Of a stretch of DNA of 64,000 nt, positions 1-9,231 are shown piece after piece (within the stretch, counting starts at the first letter, position 1; each line of letters starts with the position of its first letter). Made by a program: the position numbers and the translations under genes. Location: positions 11,913,962-11,977,961 of the forward strand of contig NC_067208.1 of assembly GCF_026262505.1 (NCBI RefSeq), in the 5' to 3' direction. The notes under the pieces are model-generated. The model saw only the letters and a program-made list of their open reading frames with translations, was not told the DNA's origin and did no database searches. The DNA is from Trichomonas vaginalis G3 (lineage: Eukaryota > Parabasalia > Trichomonadida > Trichomonadidae).

Positions 1-99
1 ATCATTTTTTAATGAAGTTAATTAACCTGGTGACACATGGTGACGTGGTGACACCTTCAGTTATTCAAAAATAATTAATTATTGAATGACCTAAATCAT

Positions 100-564
100 T
101 TACTCACAATATTTTTGTACAAAACGACCCCAAGCTTTTAACTTCTTTTCTGCAGCTTCTAATGCTATCTTAGCGAGTTCATATTCTCTAAATTCTCTCT
201 TTAAATTTTCTTGTTCCCATTGGTCTAGTTCGTATGGAGAATCTCTATAACCATAACATATCTCACGTTCATGTTCTAATTGTTTTTCACACATTTTTCT
301 AACTTCTTGTTCGAACAAAGGTTTAGCATTCTCTACTGTATCTTCAAGTTCTTCTTCATCTAATTTCTCATGAACTTTCTTGTCTATGGAGTCCATAATA
401 TCTTTGACATAAAATGCATACTTTACAGAGCACCATTCAGCAACAAAATGAACGAGGTTAGGATGTATGTAAATACCTTTGAATTCATTTATAACACCCT
501 TTGTAAGCTCATAAAATGCTTGTTTTGAGGTCGAGCCACTTTTGGCTCCACCGTATTCGTTCAT
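100..564 (-). CDS. KilA-N-associated segment (virus-like element part)
   Basis: 154 residues. The first third (GSTSKQAFYELTKGVINEFK, then YIHPNLVHFVAEWCSVKYAF) resembles the second half of trichomonad KilA-N proteins. The rest is a charged, probably helical or coiled-coil tail rich in Glu and Lys. It overlaps the neighbouring KilA-N-like frame by four bases. Part of the virus-like fossil; the role is inferred from family resemblance only. Confidence 0.6.
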   Translation of the reverse strand: MNEYGGAKSGSTSKQAFYELTKGVINEFKGIYIHPNLVHFVAEWCSVKYAFYVKDIMDSIDKKVHEKLDEEELEDTVENAKPLFEQEVRKMCEKQLEHEREICYGYRDSPYELDQWEQENLKREFREYELAKIALEAAEKKLKAWGRFVQKYCE

Positions 565-764
565 CCAAACTCAAGAATTTCCTGCATTTTAGCACTATTG
601 AGAAATCTGTTTAAATGGTTTAACTTTCCTGCTTCTCTTGCCATCTTTGTTGCATTAATGTAACCATCCTTGTCTCTACGTAAGACTTCAATACCGTTAT
701 AAGTGCCTTTTGTGAATGTTTCGCCATTAGATTTGTTCGTGAATGTTTTTGCTTCGACCGACAT
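561..764 (-). CDS. KilA-N domain-like segment (virus-like element part)
   Basis: The product has the KilA-N signature: GIEVLRRDKDGYINATKMAR, followed by a GKLNHLNRFLNS stretch. KilA-N is a DNA-binding domain of large DNA viruses and phages and is strongly amplified in trichomonad genomes, often with Maverick elements. The ATG at 764 was taken because the frame further upstream has no ATG. The frame ends next to the start of the neighbouring KilA-N-like frame. Function inside this element is unknown; DNA binding is inferred from the family only. Confidence 0.7.
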   Translation of the reverse strand: MSVEAKTFTNKSNGETFTKGTYNGIEVLRRDKDGYINATKMAREAGKLNHLNRFLNSAKMQEILEFG

Positions 765-1151
765 TACTGTTCTTACATACAAAATAAAAAATAAATAAAA
801 ATAATTTTAAAACTAACTTTATTTTTGTACTGCATCATATTTTCGTAAATGTTGTCAAAATGTCATGTTGTCTCATTTTTTCAGAGAAGTTAAATAACCG
901 AGTGACACATGGTGACGTAGTGACACCTTCAGTTCTTCAAAAATAATTAATTATTGAATAACCTGAAAACATGAGACTTTGTCTCCGGACTCTTTGAGTC
1001 ACTTAACGTAAACATTTATTTCCGCAGTTCATTACCTAATTAATTACAGACATAAAATATATTTAGTTCATTCGGTAAGCCTGCAAAGTAGGCTCAAGTG
1101 TGTTTAATGAATGCGGTAAGCCTTGACCCAAAGGTCTGGGCTCAAGCGCGT

Positions 1152-2339
1152 TTAATGAATGCGGTACCATGCGAATACAGTCACAAATGGTGGCATATAA
1201 TCTTTACCCAAGCCTGTTGGATTTGTTGTGAAAGTATGGACATGATTTCCTCCTGGTTCAGTTGGTCGAAAAGTCTTTTTTGCTGCATTGTTATAAGATG
1301 GAGATAAAACATCATTGCCAGCTTCATATTCTGAGTTGTATAATGGGTGGTCTCTTAATGAGTGGATATGGTCACCAGAAAAGTTTGTAGTTCCTGTATG
1401 AGTGTGTGGTGGAAGGTTTGCTTCTTTAATTTTCTTCGAACCTCCTGTTTGCTTTGAATATCTAGCACAGTATAAGAATTTATCTACAATCTGCTTCCAC
1501 GTACCAAAACCTAAAACACTTGCTGGATTTGTTGAGTTCATTGACGTATAAATAGAACCAACAGGATATAATGTTTGAAGTATTTCATTTTTCATGCTTG
1601 TAATCACATCATTTACTTCCGACTTCTTTGCATAATTTTCATCAACATATGTTTTATCTGCTTTAAGGTCTAAACATCCTGAAACCCATTCTGTATCAGC
1701 TTTAACTTTAAAAGTCTCAAATGTCCACTCATGATACCATTCAACCTTTTCTTTAATTTCATTATCTTTTTCATCTACATAAGTTTTATCTGCTTTAAGG
1801 TCTAAACATCCTGAAACCCATTCTGTATCAGCTTTAACTTTAAAAGTCTCAAATGTCCATTCATGATACCATTCAACCTTTTCTTTAATTTCATTATCTT
1901 TTTCATCAACATAAACCAAATTTGCCTTCTTATTTAACTCACTATCCACATATTCCTTATCTGCTTTCTTCATTATGTCGTTTAGGAAACCTTCTATGAA
2001 TTCCTCATTTAAATTAAATCTTCCAATCTTCAAAACTTTAGGAAATGCATTTAATGCGTAATATCTCTGTTCTTCTGGTGGAATTGATGTTATATCATCC
2101 GTTATACCTTTAATTTTAGAATTCATAAATAAAATTTCTTTTATATTTGATATCACTGCACCACCTTTGCAAACGAATTCGAAATGTTCATTTTTCAATA
2201 CTATCTCCAAATCTCCATATTTCAACCTTTGCGTTTGTTCTGCCATCTTTGAATTATATGCATATATGGCGTATGTAATGGTCTGAAGGACCTGGGTGTT
2301 TTGTGCCTTAAGTTGTTGTGGTTGATGTTGTTTAATCAT
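1152..2339 (-). CDS. Tail-collar-like fibre protein (virus-like element part)
   Basis: 395 residues. The C-terminal half carries a phage tail-collar type signature: YPVGSIYTSMNSTNPASVLG, FGTWKQIVDKFLYCARYS, then a His-rich PPHTHTGTT stretch and a second HVHTF site. The middle has a repeated charged segment with a 132-bp period (44 residues around TEWVSGCLDLKADKTYVDE) that looks like a fibre shaft. The N-terminus is Gln-rich. In phages such proteins end receptor-binding fibres and bind metal through HxH motifs; a role in particle attachment is inference. It reads the same way as most structural-type genes of the element. Confidence 0.7.
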   Translation of the reverse strand: MIKQHQPQQLKAQNTQVLQTITYAIYAYNSKMAEQTQRLKYGDLEIVLKNEHFEFVCKGGAVISNIKEILFMNSKIKGITDDITSIPPEEQRYYALNAFPKVLKIGRFNLNEEFIEGFLNDIMKKADKEYVDSELNKKANLVYVDEKDNEIKEKVEWYHEWTFETFKVKADTEWVSGCLDLKADKTYVDEKDNEIKEKVEWYHEWTFETFKVKADTEWVSGCLDLKADKTYVDENYAKKSEVNDVITSMKNEILQTLYPVGSIYTSMNSTNPASVLGFGTWKQIVDKFLYCARYSKQTGGSKKIKEANLPPHTHTGTTNFSGDHIHSLRDHPLYNSEYEAGNDVLSPSYNNAAKKTFRPTEPGGNHVHTFTTNPTGLGKDYMPPFVTVFAWYRIH

Positions 2340-2363
2340 TTATTATGATTTAAAAATAAATAT

Positions 2364-2906
2364 TTAATCTGTTATCTCATCAGCTATTTTCTCTATTTGA
2401 AATTGCCATAATATTTCATTCATGAATTCTAAATCACAATCAAATAGGTCAGTTATTCTAAATTTAATATTTGATAAATCTTTTGAATGAAGAATAAATG
2501 AATTCCCGGATAATTGAAACGGATATGATAAAGAAAATGTGTTTAAGTTGATGGATAAAATGTTTTGTATTGATGGGTAAGAGTTAGGGTCTAATGTTTG
2601 ATGTGAAAATCTCATTGGGGTATTAACTTTATCACATTTGATTAAAATGAAATTGGAACCAGTGTCAGAATACAAAACATCCCCAACATCTTTTTCAAAA
2701 TTTAATATCCCCAACAATGAACGAAGATGAGGAGTACAAAATTTAATTTTCAGCGGAAATTTAATAAGGTTATTTATTTCATCAAGTTCAAAAAGTTTAT
2801 CGGGTTTTGATTTAAAATTTTCTTCATACCATACGATAAATGATTCATTTAAATAACTTAAAATCATGTTAATATCCCATTTCGCTATCACATTATTTAT
2901 ATACAT
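2364..2906 (-). CDS. Hypothetical protein of the virus-like element
   Basis: 180 residues, not recognised. It is rich in Asn, Ile, Leu and Phe with alternating hydrophobic stretches (KFRITDLFDCDLEFM, FPLKIKFCTPHLRSLLGIL) that suggest a beta-rich soluble domain. No signal peptide or membrane segment is seen. It lies between the fibre-like gene and a group of small proteins on the same strand, so a minor structural role is plausible but unproven. Confidence 0.45.
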   Translation of the reverse strand: MYINNVIAKWDINMILSYLNESFIVWYEENFKSKPDKLFELDEINNLIKFPLKIKFCTPHLRSLLGILNFEKDVGDVLYSDTGSNFILIKCDKVNTPMRFSHQTLDPNSYPSIQNILSINLNTFSLSYPFQLSGNSFILHSKDLSNIKFRITDLFDCDLEFMNEILWQFQIEKIADEITD

Positions 2907-3073
2907 ACATACGTTTTTTCAAGGTCATCTTTAATAAATGATATATAATCTGAAGGGTCTAAAAGAATGGGATTAAATTTACCACTCACAGAAACGAGAG
3001 TAACATTATAAATTCCGCTAACTGTTAAATTTAATTCACAGTTATTATTCGAAATAATATTGATAATTGACAT
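2897..3073 (-). CDS. Small hypothetical protein, 58 aa (virus-like element part)
   Basis: A short open frame starting at an ATG (complement of 3071-3073). It begins MSIINIISNNNCELNLTVSG and reads through VTLVSVSGKFNPILL to a TAA at 2897. The composition (alternating polar and hydrophobic residues) suggests beta strands. It overlaps the next gene by ten bases. No family recognised. Confidence 0.35.
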   Translation of the reverse strand: MSIINIISNNNCELNLTVSGIYNVTLVSVSGKFNPILLDPSDYISFIKDDLEKTYVCI

Positions 3074-3210
3074 TTTTATTACGATTAAAAATATGGTAAA
3101 GCGTTATTTTCCAGTGATAAATAAAACTAGAATAAGATTACCCAAGAATTCATAAATTCAACGAATAAGAAATTCATTCATGTTATAAATTTTTAGTGTT
3201 TTCAGAAAAT

Positions 3211-3573
3211 ATGAGTCAATGTCATATTCATCAACAGGTTATATTTTCACTTCATTCAAATTTAGTTCAATCAAACCCATATAATGACCATTTCATAAGA
3301 TTTTCAGATGGTATTAAAAATGTAATTGATAGATTAAAATATGAACAGATTGACAATATCGAATTTTTGGAATTTTGGTTTAAATATCCCGATGGAAAAA
3401 AGATTGAAGTTAAAGATAAAGCTGATACTATAACAAAAACAATTACAATGACCGATCCGGATAGTGGGGAACAAAAAGAAATAAAACAAACGATAGAAAC
3501 TGGTGAAAGGTCAATTATTATTGATTATGATTCAAAGGATTATTATTCGATAATGTTAATGCTTGAATATTAA
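3211..3573 (+). CDS. Hypothetical protein of the virus-like element
   Basis: 120 residues from the ATG at 3211 (the open frame extends five codons further upstream, but without an ATG). Charged, with a Lys/Asp-rich centre and beta-like stretches such as IIIDYDSKDYYSIMLMLEY. It is transcribed against its neighbours and ends within a few bases of the convergent frame at 3570. Not recognised. Confidence 0.4.
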   Translation: MSQCHIHQQVIFSLHSNLVQSNPYNDHFIRFSDGIKNVIDRLKYEQIDNIEFLEFWFKYPDGKKIEVKDKADTITKTITMTDPDSGEQKEIKQTIETGERSIIIDYDSKDYYSIMLMLEY

Positions 3574-3857
3574 ATAGCCTTAACAAAGAATTTTTCAAGT
3601 GATATTTTATATTCATCAACTATTTTATTATAAATATCATTATATGTTAAATGAAGTTCAGTTGTTGTTCCGTTCTTTGATATCTTAATTGTGCTAATAT
3701 CCTTTATAGGATTTATTTTTGCAACTGTTCCGCAGCATGAAACCTCATCATCTATGAAAAATTGAATCTTAACGTCTGAATCTTGAACATCACAAAGAAT
3801 GGCGATAATGTGAATTAATGATTCATAAGGTAAAATAATTAAAACCGGATTGATCAA
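3570..3857 (-). CDS. Hypothetical protein of the virus-like element
   Basis: About 95 residues, convergent with the plus-strand frame ending at 3573. It contains alternating hydrophobic segments (VKIQFFIDDEVSCCG, ISTIKISKNGTTTELHLTYN) that suggest a small beta-rich protein. No motif recognised. Confidence 0.35.
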   Translation of the reverse strand: MINPVLIILPYESLIHIIAILCDVQDSDVKIQFFIDDEVSCCGTVAKINPIKDISTIKISKNGTTTELHLTYNDIYNKIVDEYKISLEKFFVKAI

Positions 3858-4432
3858 TTAAATTTATTATTGAATCATAATTATTAATTATTATATCACG
3901 GTAAATTTTCATTAATTCAGAATTAATGTCTATTTTATATGGGTTCTCGATGTTTGATGAAAGAGGCGGGGGGTATGTTGGATAAGTGGGAATTTCAACA
4001 GGTTCTTTACCAGGTTCAGATAAAATGATTGGGTCTCCATTCTCATGGTTTTCTTTATTCTCCTCATTCTTCGGTAAGTCACGAGTTAATAAATTTGGTT
4101 GAGTTGCTGACCTTGTTAATTCGGGCTAACATTAACTTTAACATTTTGAATAATTCGTGATTTATCATCATTTACGTTATAACCAACCGTAATCTCTGCT
4201 TTTGCGTTAGTGTTCTTTTGACTAGTGAAACGTCTTCTCATTTATAATCGAATAAAAAAATATATTTAAACTTTTATTTGCTGGAACTTTTGAATCTATT
4301 ATTCCCTGTATTTGTTCATGAAGTTGATTTTTAGCATTTTCATCGAAATTAATAGACCGAATATATTCATTAATTGCATTCTTATAATCATCTGATTTCT
4401 CAAATTTTCTTTTATCTGATTCCTTAACTAAA
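3858..4432 (-). other. Short coding traces, Pro-rich and basic
   Basis: No long frame. The minus strand holds short coding-like pieces: a Pro/Tyr-rich stretch (around 3930-4060) and a small basic piece beginning MRRRFTSQKNTNAKAEITVG (4116-4241). These look like parts of element proteins but cannot be assigned. Confidence 0.3.
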
Positions 4433-5098
4433 TCATAAGTTTAAACCTCGTTGCTGATATAATGGTTTCTTAATTAAATCTTTGAATGCTTGAGATAAAG
4501 CACCTGATGCAATTCTTGCTACTATAATTGGTTGGAATTGCTGTTTAAGTTCATCTTTAACATTTGCGAAAACTGGATCGAATAAAGCAACTTTAAAGAA
4601 TTTCTTAGCTGAAATTTCAGGTCTAATATTTGCATATTGACCATCAAACTGGTTAGAATATCGTGGTAATCCATCCGGTCCCTCTTCAATAGCATTTAAT
4701 TCTTCATTGAAATAAGAATATGGATTATGACGGTATGAATTAATTGGACCATTTTCACCTTCTCCAATGTATTGTTTAACAGCTTTTCCATTTTCATCAA
4801 ATTGCATAGGATAACGTTCATTATATGCTTTACGTTTAGGATAATCAGATATAGTTAATTTATAACCATTTATGACTTTAATATTACCTTGACCATCAGT
4901 AACGAAAACTTCATTTATACCATCAGGTTTTCCATTTGGACCCGTAATGTCTGCTTCGTGTGCTTCCCAATTTGGACCATGACGTTTGGCATATGCTTGA
5001 GCTTCTGGTAATGTTAAAACGTTTCTCATTTGTTTAACATCTTTTTGAAGACCAGCAACAATATGAACTAATTCTTTCATTCCATCAGGAACTTTCAT
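4433..5098 (-). CDS. Hypothetical structural-type protein (virus-like element part)
   Basis: 221 residues, soluble. An N-terminal helical segment ([20 protein letters not shown]) is followed by a Gly/Asn/Pro-rich middle ([39 protein letters not shown]) and a helical C-terminus. No catalytic motif is seen. It lies beside the packaging-ATPase-like and capsid-like frames on the same strand, so a virion role is reasonable. Family unknown. Confidence 0.45.
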   Translation of the reverse strand: MKVPDGMKELVHIVAGLQKDVKQMRNVLTLPEAQAYAKRHGPNWEAHEADITGPNGKPDGINEVFVTDGQGNIKVINGYKLTISDYPKRKAYNERYPMQFDENGKAVKQYIGEGENGPINSYRHNPYSYFNEELNAIEEGPDGLPRYSNQFDGQYANIRPEISAKKFFKVALFDPVFANVKDELKQQFQPIIVARIASGALSQAFKDLIKKPLYQQRGLNL

Positions 5099-5209
5099 AG
5101 TTCTATTATATGCACCCTTTTGTTTGTCCCTTGTTTTAATGGAACCTGTAGAAGATTTATTTCTGTCATGTTTAATTATAAATAAAAAATAAAAATTAAT
5201 TATAAAAAG

Positions 5210-5788
5210 TTAATCAAATTTAACACTTCCTTTATTTAAATCAACTATTATTTTTCCATGTTCACCTAATTGCTGATATTGTGTGTAAAGTTCATTAATG
5301 CTCATTGGTAAATTCACTTGATAAAGCATAACGTTCAACTGTTGACGACTAAACCCACTGAAAATGAAAAGTGTTGATAGATTTGATTTAATGTTTGTGC
5401 TTAATGCTTTGAAGTATTGAACAGCCATAAAGAATGAACACTGAATGTGTCGACATTGAGTTAATAACTGATTAAAATATGATTTCTCATTTGTTATTAG
5501 TTTTGATTTCACTGCATCATCTAGAAAAATGAGTGAATGCAAAAATTCTCTATCAAAATTTGAAATAGAAAGTGTTTCAAATAATTCATCCCGTTGTTTA
5601 TCAATAATTTTATCCTCTAATCCTTGCTTCTTGATTGTATTATATAATTCTTTATACATTAAAAAGTTTTTTAAATAATCTTCTGCTTCTTCTTGTGATA
5701 AATAAATAATTGGAATTTTGATTAAATGCTTTAAAGATTCAAATGTATCATCTGAAGGTGAACCTGAACGGTTGATATAAATTAACAC
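5210..5788 (-). CDS. Packaging-ATPase-like segment with Walker-B-like site (virus-like element part)
   Basis: 192 residues. FLHSLIFLDDAVKSK resembles a Walker B strand (hydrophobics, then DD) of the A32/FtsK-HerA genome-packaging ATPases used by Polintons and related DNA viruses. A sensor-like helix-rich tail follows. The neighbouring frame at 5782-6036 carries a Walker-A-like loop. The assignment rests on these motifs and on the position next to capsid-like frames, as is usual in this element class. Confidence 0.5.
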   Translation of the reverse strand: MLIYINRSGSPSDDTFESLKHLIKIPIIYLSQEEAEDYLKNFLMYKELYNTIKKQGLEDKIIDKQRDELFETLSISNFDREFLHSLIFLDDAVKSKLITNEKSYFNQLLTQCRHIQCSFFMAVQYFKALSTNIKSNLSTLFIFSGFSRQQLNVMLYQVNLPMSINELYTQYQQLGEHGKIIVDLNKGSVKFD

Positions 5789-6036
5789 ATGTGAATGGGG
5801 GAAGTGTTAGCAATAATGATAATTTGTTTTAATATCGTTAATGTTTTACCTTTATTTTGTTTACCAATTGCTGCAGTGATTGAATTTAAGTAACATTCAG
5901 AATATGGAATTTTCATTAATTTTTCCTTAGATAGAGCATTTCTATTATCACTCAATGCTTCATTAATCATATCATCTACGTATGTATTATATACTCCCGC
6001 TAATTCTTCATAAGGGGTGGATGAATTTAAATCCAT
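5782..6036 (-). CDS. Packaging-ATPase-like segment with Walker A loop (virus-like element part)
   Basis: 84 residues. AAIGKQNKGKTLTILKQIII fits the P-loop pattern GxxxxGKT between a strand and a helix. The preceding region (PYEELAGVYNTYVDDMINEA) is helical. With its neighbour it suggests an A32-like DNA-packaging ATPase of a capsid-bearing element. Confidence comes from the P-loop and context, not from a full-family match. Confidence 0.5.
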   Translation of the reverse strand: MDLNSSTPYEELAGVYNTYVDDMINEALSDNRNALSKEKLMKIPYSECYLNSITAAIGKQNKGKTLTILKQIIIIANTSPIHMC

Positions 6037-6060
6037 TTAATCAAAAATAAATTTATAATT

Positions 6061-6939
6061 TTAAACATTTCTATTCATCAATATTTCATCATATGAACTT
6101 CTATACTGTGGTGGTGTACCTGTTGGATGATATTTCAAACCTTCATCCGGTGTCCATGTCCAATACGTAGTCCTAGTAAACCAAACCTGAGGAGGATTTG
6201 TCACCTTTGAACAGTAAGTGTCATTTTCACCCTGAATGATTGGATAAGCTTTCACTTGTACTGTAACTTGTGAGTTGAAAGTTTCTAATCCATCAAAGAA
6301 TATACCCGCTCCATCACGTTGAACTGGAATAGTGCATAAGAATGAAGTTTGGTCTTTCCATGTTCTAGCTAATGGCGTGCCATCATCTGCATTCAGTGGT
6401 CTAGTTAATGAGTCCTCGTATTCTTCCGTGCATTCATTCACTCCATCTAAATCAGAAGCTTGAAGCATACGTGTAAAGAATATGTCACCCACTGTGGTCA
6501 TCGCTTGATCGGGGAAGTTTCTGGAATCTATAGTGACCTGAAGACCTCGAAGCATTGGATTTTCTAAAACCGTTCTTTGCATTGCATTCTTCGGAAATGC
6601 TAACACAACATCTGTAACATTATGAAGAGCGTATGAGAAATCTGAGCTAATACCTTCAGGAGTGATGCAACCTCCATTTAGTGAACGAACGTCAATATGT
6701 TGAGCTGGAATCATGAATGGATCTTCCTTACTGAATAAACGTGGTATTGCTTTAACTGATTCTTCAATTAAACCGTATCCTGGTGTAATGCATTTATCCT
6801 CTAAAACTTCCATCTTTGTGCATGAAATAATAACGTCATCAACTGTTGCGTCAGCAGATGTAGCGGCTAAGCTTGTAATTAATTTGGCAGGAAGTCCGAT
6901 TTGTTGGAATTTGCGATCATATTTATAAACATGATTCAT
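6061..6939 (-). CDS. Capsid-like segment (virus-like element part)
   Basis: 292 residues, beta-rich, with Pro/Gly turns and aromatic-rich loops (LRGLQVTIDSRNFPDQAMTT, PQVWFTRTTYWTWTPDEG). Length, composition and place between a packaging-ATPase-like frame and amphipathic minor proteins suit a jelly-roll capsid protein, but I see no diagnostic motif. It shows no obvious similarity to the capsid-like protein at 57051-58625, so this would be a different lineage. A non-capsid virion protein is the main alternative. Confidence 0.45.
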   Translation of the reverse strand: MNHVYKYDRKFQQIGLPAKLITSLAATSADATVDDVIISCTKMEVLEDKCITPGYGLIEESVKAIPRLFSKEDPFMIPAQHIDVRSLNGGCITPEGISSDFSYALHNVTDVVLAFPKNAMQRTVLENPMLRGLQVTIDSRNFPDQAMTTVGDIFFTRMLQASDLDGVNECTEEYEDSLTRPLNADDGTPLARTWKDQTSFLCTIPVQRDGAGIFFDGLETFNSQVTVQVKAYPIIQGENDTYCSKVTNPPQVWFTRTTYWTWTPDEGLKYHPTGTPPQYRSSYDEILMNRNV

Positions 6940-7126
6940 AATCTTTTCATAATTTTCATCAGTTATCTTTTCATAAACGTAATTTTGTAAATCAGCAACT
7001 CTTAACGGGTCAACCTGACAAAATACTAAAGTATCCCTGAAAACATAATATTTAAGAATGATTCACCAAATGATTTAGGATAATCATCGAACGCCTGAAA
7101 TGCTAACAAATCATTTACCGGAATAA

Positions 7127-7699
7127 TCATATCAAAAGTGACATCAACTTCTTCATTTGCTTCTTGAAAACTTCTGAAGGGTCAATATATTTACCACATA
7201 CTGAGTTATCATATTTTTGAACATTATTATATAACGAATGAACAAACTTTTTAACTTTCCTTTCTGATTTTGGTTTATATGTTGCAAATGCGAAAGATTC
7301 ACGGGCGCAATCCATCTGAAGATAACCGGCATCACCTCTTTCGGTTTCTACTTCTAATTGTTTAAAGCTTTGATTTGATGATTTGTAACCAACGAATAAA
7401 CGCATGCATTTAAAAGCGGCATCACATGTGAAAGCTTTATTTGAAACTAGAGTTGCTTTAACTTTGCGTTTAATATATGTGTCACCTAATTGGTTCACAT
7501 CATGAGCCGGATTTGTAATTCTTAAATGAGTTTGTTTATCATCAAAATATGGAGCATCAGAGTCATAGCATGAACTTTCAAGTTCTCTATAATATCTTCT
7601 ACCGTCATTCTTTGCGAATATTTCATTTATCTTTTCGAATGAATGAAACACATTTCCATTAATCGGTTTAGTGTTTGGCACCAAATAGTTAGTCGTCAT
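7127..7699 (-). CDS. Capsid-region segment (virus-like element part)
   Basis: 190 residues, starting MTTNYLVPNTKPINGNVFHS. The sequence is polar and beta-rich (HLRITNPAHDVNQLG, CDAAFKCMRLFVGYKSSN) with several Cys and Tyr. It reads the same way as the capsid-like frame downstream. The combination suggests major virion protein material. No enzyme motif is present. Confidence 0.4.
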   Translation of the reverse strand: MTTNYLVPNTKPINGNVFHSFEKINEIFAKNDGRRYYRELESSCYDSDAPYFDDKQTHLRITNPAHDVNQLGDTYIKRKVKATLVSNKAFTCDAAFKCMRLFVGYKSSNQSFKQLEVETERGDAGYLQMDCARESFAFATYKPKSERKVKKFVHSLYNNVQKYDNSVCGKYIDPSEVFKKQMKKLMSLLI

Positions 7700-7768
7700 T
7701 TATTATTAAATAAAAAATCAAAATTAAAAGATGAAAATGAATTTTTAATTTTAATGAAATAATCAACT

Positions 7769-7984
7769 ATGGCGGCAGGATTCTTTAAAAAATTATGGGA
7801 TAAAGTAAAAAGAGGAGCGCATAAAGTTTGGGAAACAATGAAGAAGGGAGCAAATTGGATATTTAAGAATAAAGAAGCAATTAGTGACGTTGCTGAATCA
7901 ATAACACCAAAAGCCGCCCCAATAAGAGAAATATTAAATAAAGGAGAAAAAGTTTATCAAAGACTTCAACCGATACTAAGATAA
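7769..7984 (+). CDS. Small basic amphipathic protein (virus-like element part)
   Basis: 71 residues starting MAAGFFKKLWDKVKRGAHKV, an amphipathic basic helix, followed by a second helix (GANWIFKNKEAISDVAESI). The first ten residues nearly match those of the convergent neighbour at 8003-8239. Such short basic amphipathic proteins beside capsid genes recall adenovirus pVI-type membrane-active minor capsid proteins; this role is inference. Confidence 0.5.
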   Translation: MAAGFFKKLWDKVKRGAHKVWETMKKGANWIFKNKEAISDVAESITPKAAPIREILNKGEKVYQRLQPILR

Positions 7985-8002
7985 AAATAATTTATTTTTC
8001 CA

Positions 8003-8239
8003 CTATCTACCTCCTATTTTATTAAGTATTCCTTCAGCAATTCCACCAACTGCGTTACCTGCTTGTGCTCCCATCGCCGGATTACCTGCTTTAGTACCTA
8101 ATACCCCACCTATGATATTTCCTGCCGTTTTCGCTACTGGTGCCAAAAAGTTTGCAACGGGTTTAATAATCTTTTTATAAACCCAACCCGCAGCTTTCTT
8201 AATTCCATCCCATATTTTTTTAAAGAATCCTGCCGCCAT
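8003..8239 (-). CDS. Small amphipathic Gly/Ala-rich protein (virus-like element part)
   Basis: 78 residues starting MAAGFFKKIWDGIKKAAGWV, then a Gly/Ala-rich hydrophobic tail (GNIIGGVLGTKAGNPAMGAQ). It is convergent with the 7769-7984 protein and shares its MAAGFFKK(L/I)WD head, so the two are probably paralogues that diverged after the head. Membrane interaction during entry or assembly is an inference from the amphipathic character. Confidence 0.5.
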   Translation of the reverse strand: MAAGFFKKIWDGIKKAAGWVYKKIIKPVANFLAPVAKTAGNIIGGVLGTKAGNPAMGAQAGNAVGGIAEGILNKIGGR

Positions 8240-8305
8240 TTCTGATTTAATATTAATTAAAAAATATATTTCATCACTTATATTCTAATTTTTATTTAAT
8301 GATAA

Positions 8306-8674
8306 ATGAAACCAATTTTAAAAATAAATGAAACAGAGAAGGAAGAAATAAATGAAAGTGAAAATGTTCAACAAAAAATAAACATTGTTAAACCAATTAC
8401 TGAAATAAAAATTTTTTCATCTGTTGAAGAATTTAATGACTATTATGCTAATAATAAAAAATTATTTGAAGAATTGACAACGTGTAAATTGAATAAAATG
8501 TTTAAAGTTGATGGATTCAAAATTTCAAAAATAAAAGGAGTGGTTAGTTTGAAATCTATTCCTCAATCAAGAATCACCTCATTAATGAAAATTGATGATT
8601 TAACAAAAAGAATAGAAATTATTGAAGAAAGAATAAATCAAATAATTGATATCATAAATTCAAATAATCATTAA
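8306..8674 (+). CDS. Hypothetical charged protein (virus-like element part)
   Basis: 122 residues, rich in Glu, Lys, Ile and Asn. The C-terminus (LTKRIEIIEERINQIIDIIN) looks like a short coiled coil. The central segment (FKVDGFKISKIKGVVSLKSI) is beta-like. No family recognised. Confidence 0.4.
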   Translation: MKPILKINETEKEEINESENVQQKINIVKPITEIKIFSSVEEFNDYYANNKKLFEELTTCKLNKMFKVDGFKISKIKGVVSLKSIPQSRITSLMKIDDLTKRIEIIEERINQIIDIINSNNH

Positions 8675-8742
8675 TTTTTTAAAGTTCAATGTTGATTCTG
8701 AGACATGAATTTTTAAAGTTTATTTTTTTATTTTTTATTTCA

Positions 8743-8958
8743 TTATGGTAGTGAATCTTTTACTCGTTTATGAGGTCTTTGATTATGACTCCATTGATTC
8801 CATGAAATTAAATATTCTTTATCATTATATTTATACCTCATTAGCTTATTTTGGCTTTCATATTCATTTAATAATTCACAATCTTCATTTTTAAATTGAA
8901 GTTTAACCCATTCAGGATTTAAATGATGTTTAATTAATCGCGGAATATCTGACATCAT
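8743..8958 (-). CDS. Small hypothetical protein (probable last frame of the element)
   Basis: 71 residues with two adjacent Met codons, beginning MMSDIPRLIKHHLNPEWVKL. The C-terminus is Trp-, His- and Arg-rich (WNQWSHNQRPHKRVKDS). The start lies against the TCTATATATAG palindrome at about 8960. Not recognised; it may mark the right edge of the virus-like element. Confidence 0.35.
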   Translation of the reverse strand: MMSDIPRLIKHHLNPEWVKLQFKNEDCELLNEYESQNKLMRYKYNDKEYLISWNQWSHNQRPHKRVKDSLP

Positions 8959-9231
8959 CTATATATAGCTTCTTTTTTAAAGATAAAAAATAAATTATTT
9001 TAAAATTAATGTTAATTTTTTAATGTGTTTAGTATATAAATATTTTAATGCATCGTCTATATATAGATGTAACAAAAAAAGTCACACAACCCTTCCTATC
9101 CTACTACTGACGAGAAACAAAACAATAAAGCAAATTTTCATGATATTAATTTAAATAATCGTTTAAAAGCACTTTATTTTTCAAGATTTTATAATCTAAT
9201 TTTTGACGCATATCCAATAATATTTTTTACA

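Larger units (their letters stand above)
13..963. repeat. 80-bp direct repeats flanking the KilA-N-like segments
   Basis: Two imperfect direct copies of about 80 bp lie at about 13-92 and 884-963. Both contain GTGACACATGGTGACG, then GTGACACCTTCAGTT, then AAAAATAATTAATTATTGAA. They bracket the two KilA-N-like frames. They could be regulatory spacer repeats of the element or the scars of a cassette insertion; the sequence does not decide. Confidence 0.7.
1..8990. mobile_element. Polinton/Maverick-like virus-like element (fossil), left part missing
   Basis: A run of short, densely packed reading frames on both strands, separated by A+T spacers, unlike the host genes that follow. Parts recognised or suspected: KilA-N-like segments, a tail-collar-like fibre, packaging-ATPase-like segments (Walker A and a Walker-B-like stretch), capsid-like segments and two amphipathic minor proteins. 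No polymerase or integrase is seen, so the element probably continues left of the window. The right boundary is not proven; a CATCRTCTATATATAG word occurs at about 8954 and again at about 9051. The element looks mostly whole over this stretch with a few breaks, so it is probably fairly young. Family assignment is inference from gene content. Confidence 0.65.
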
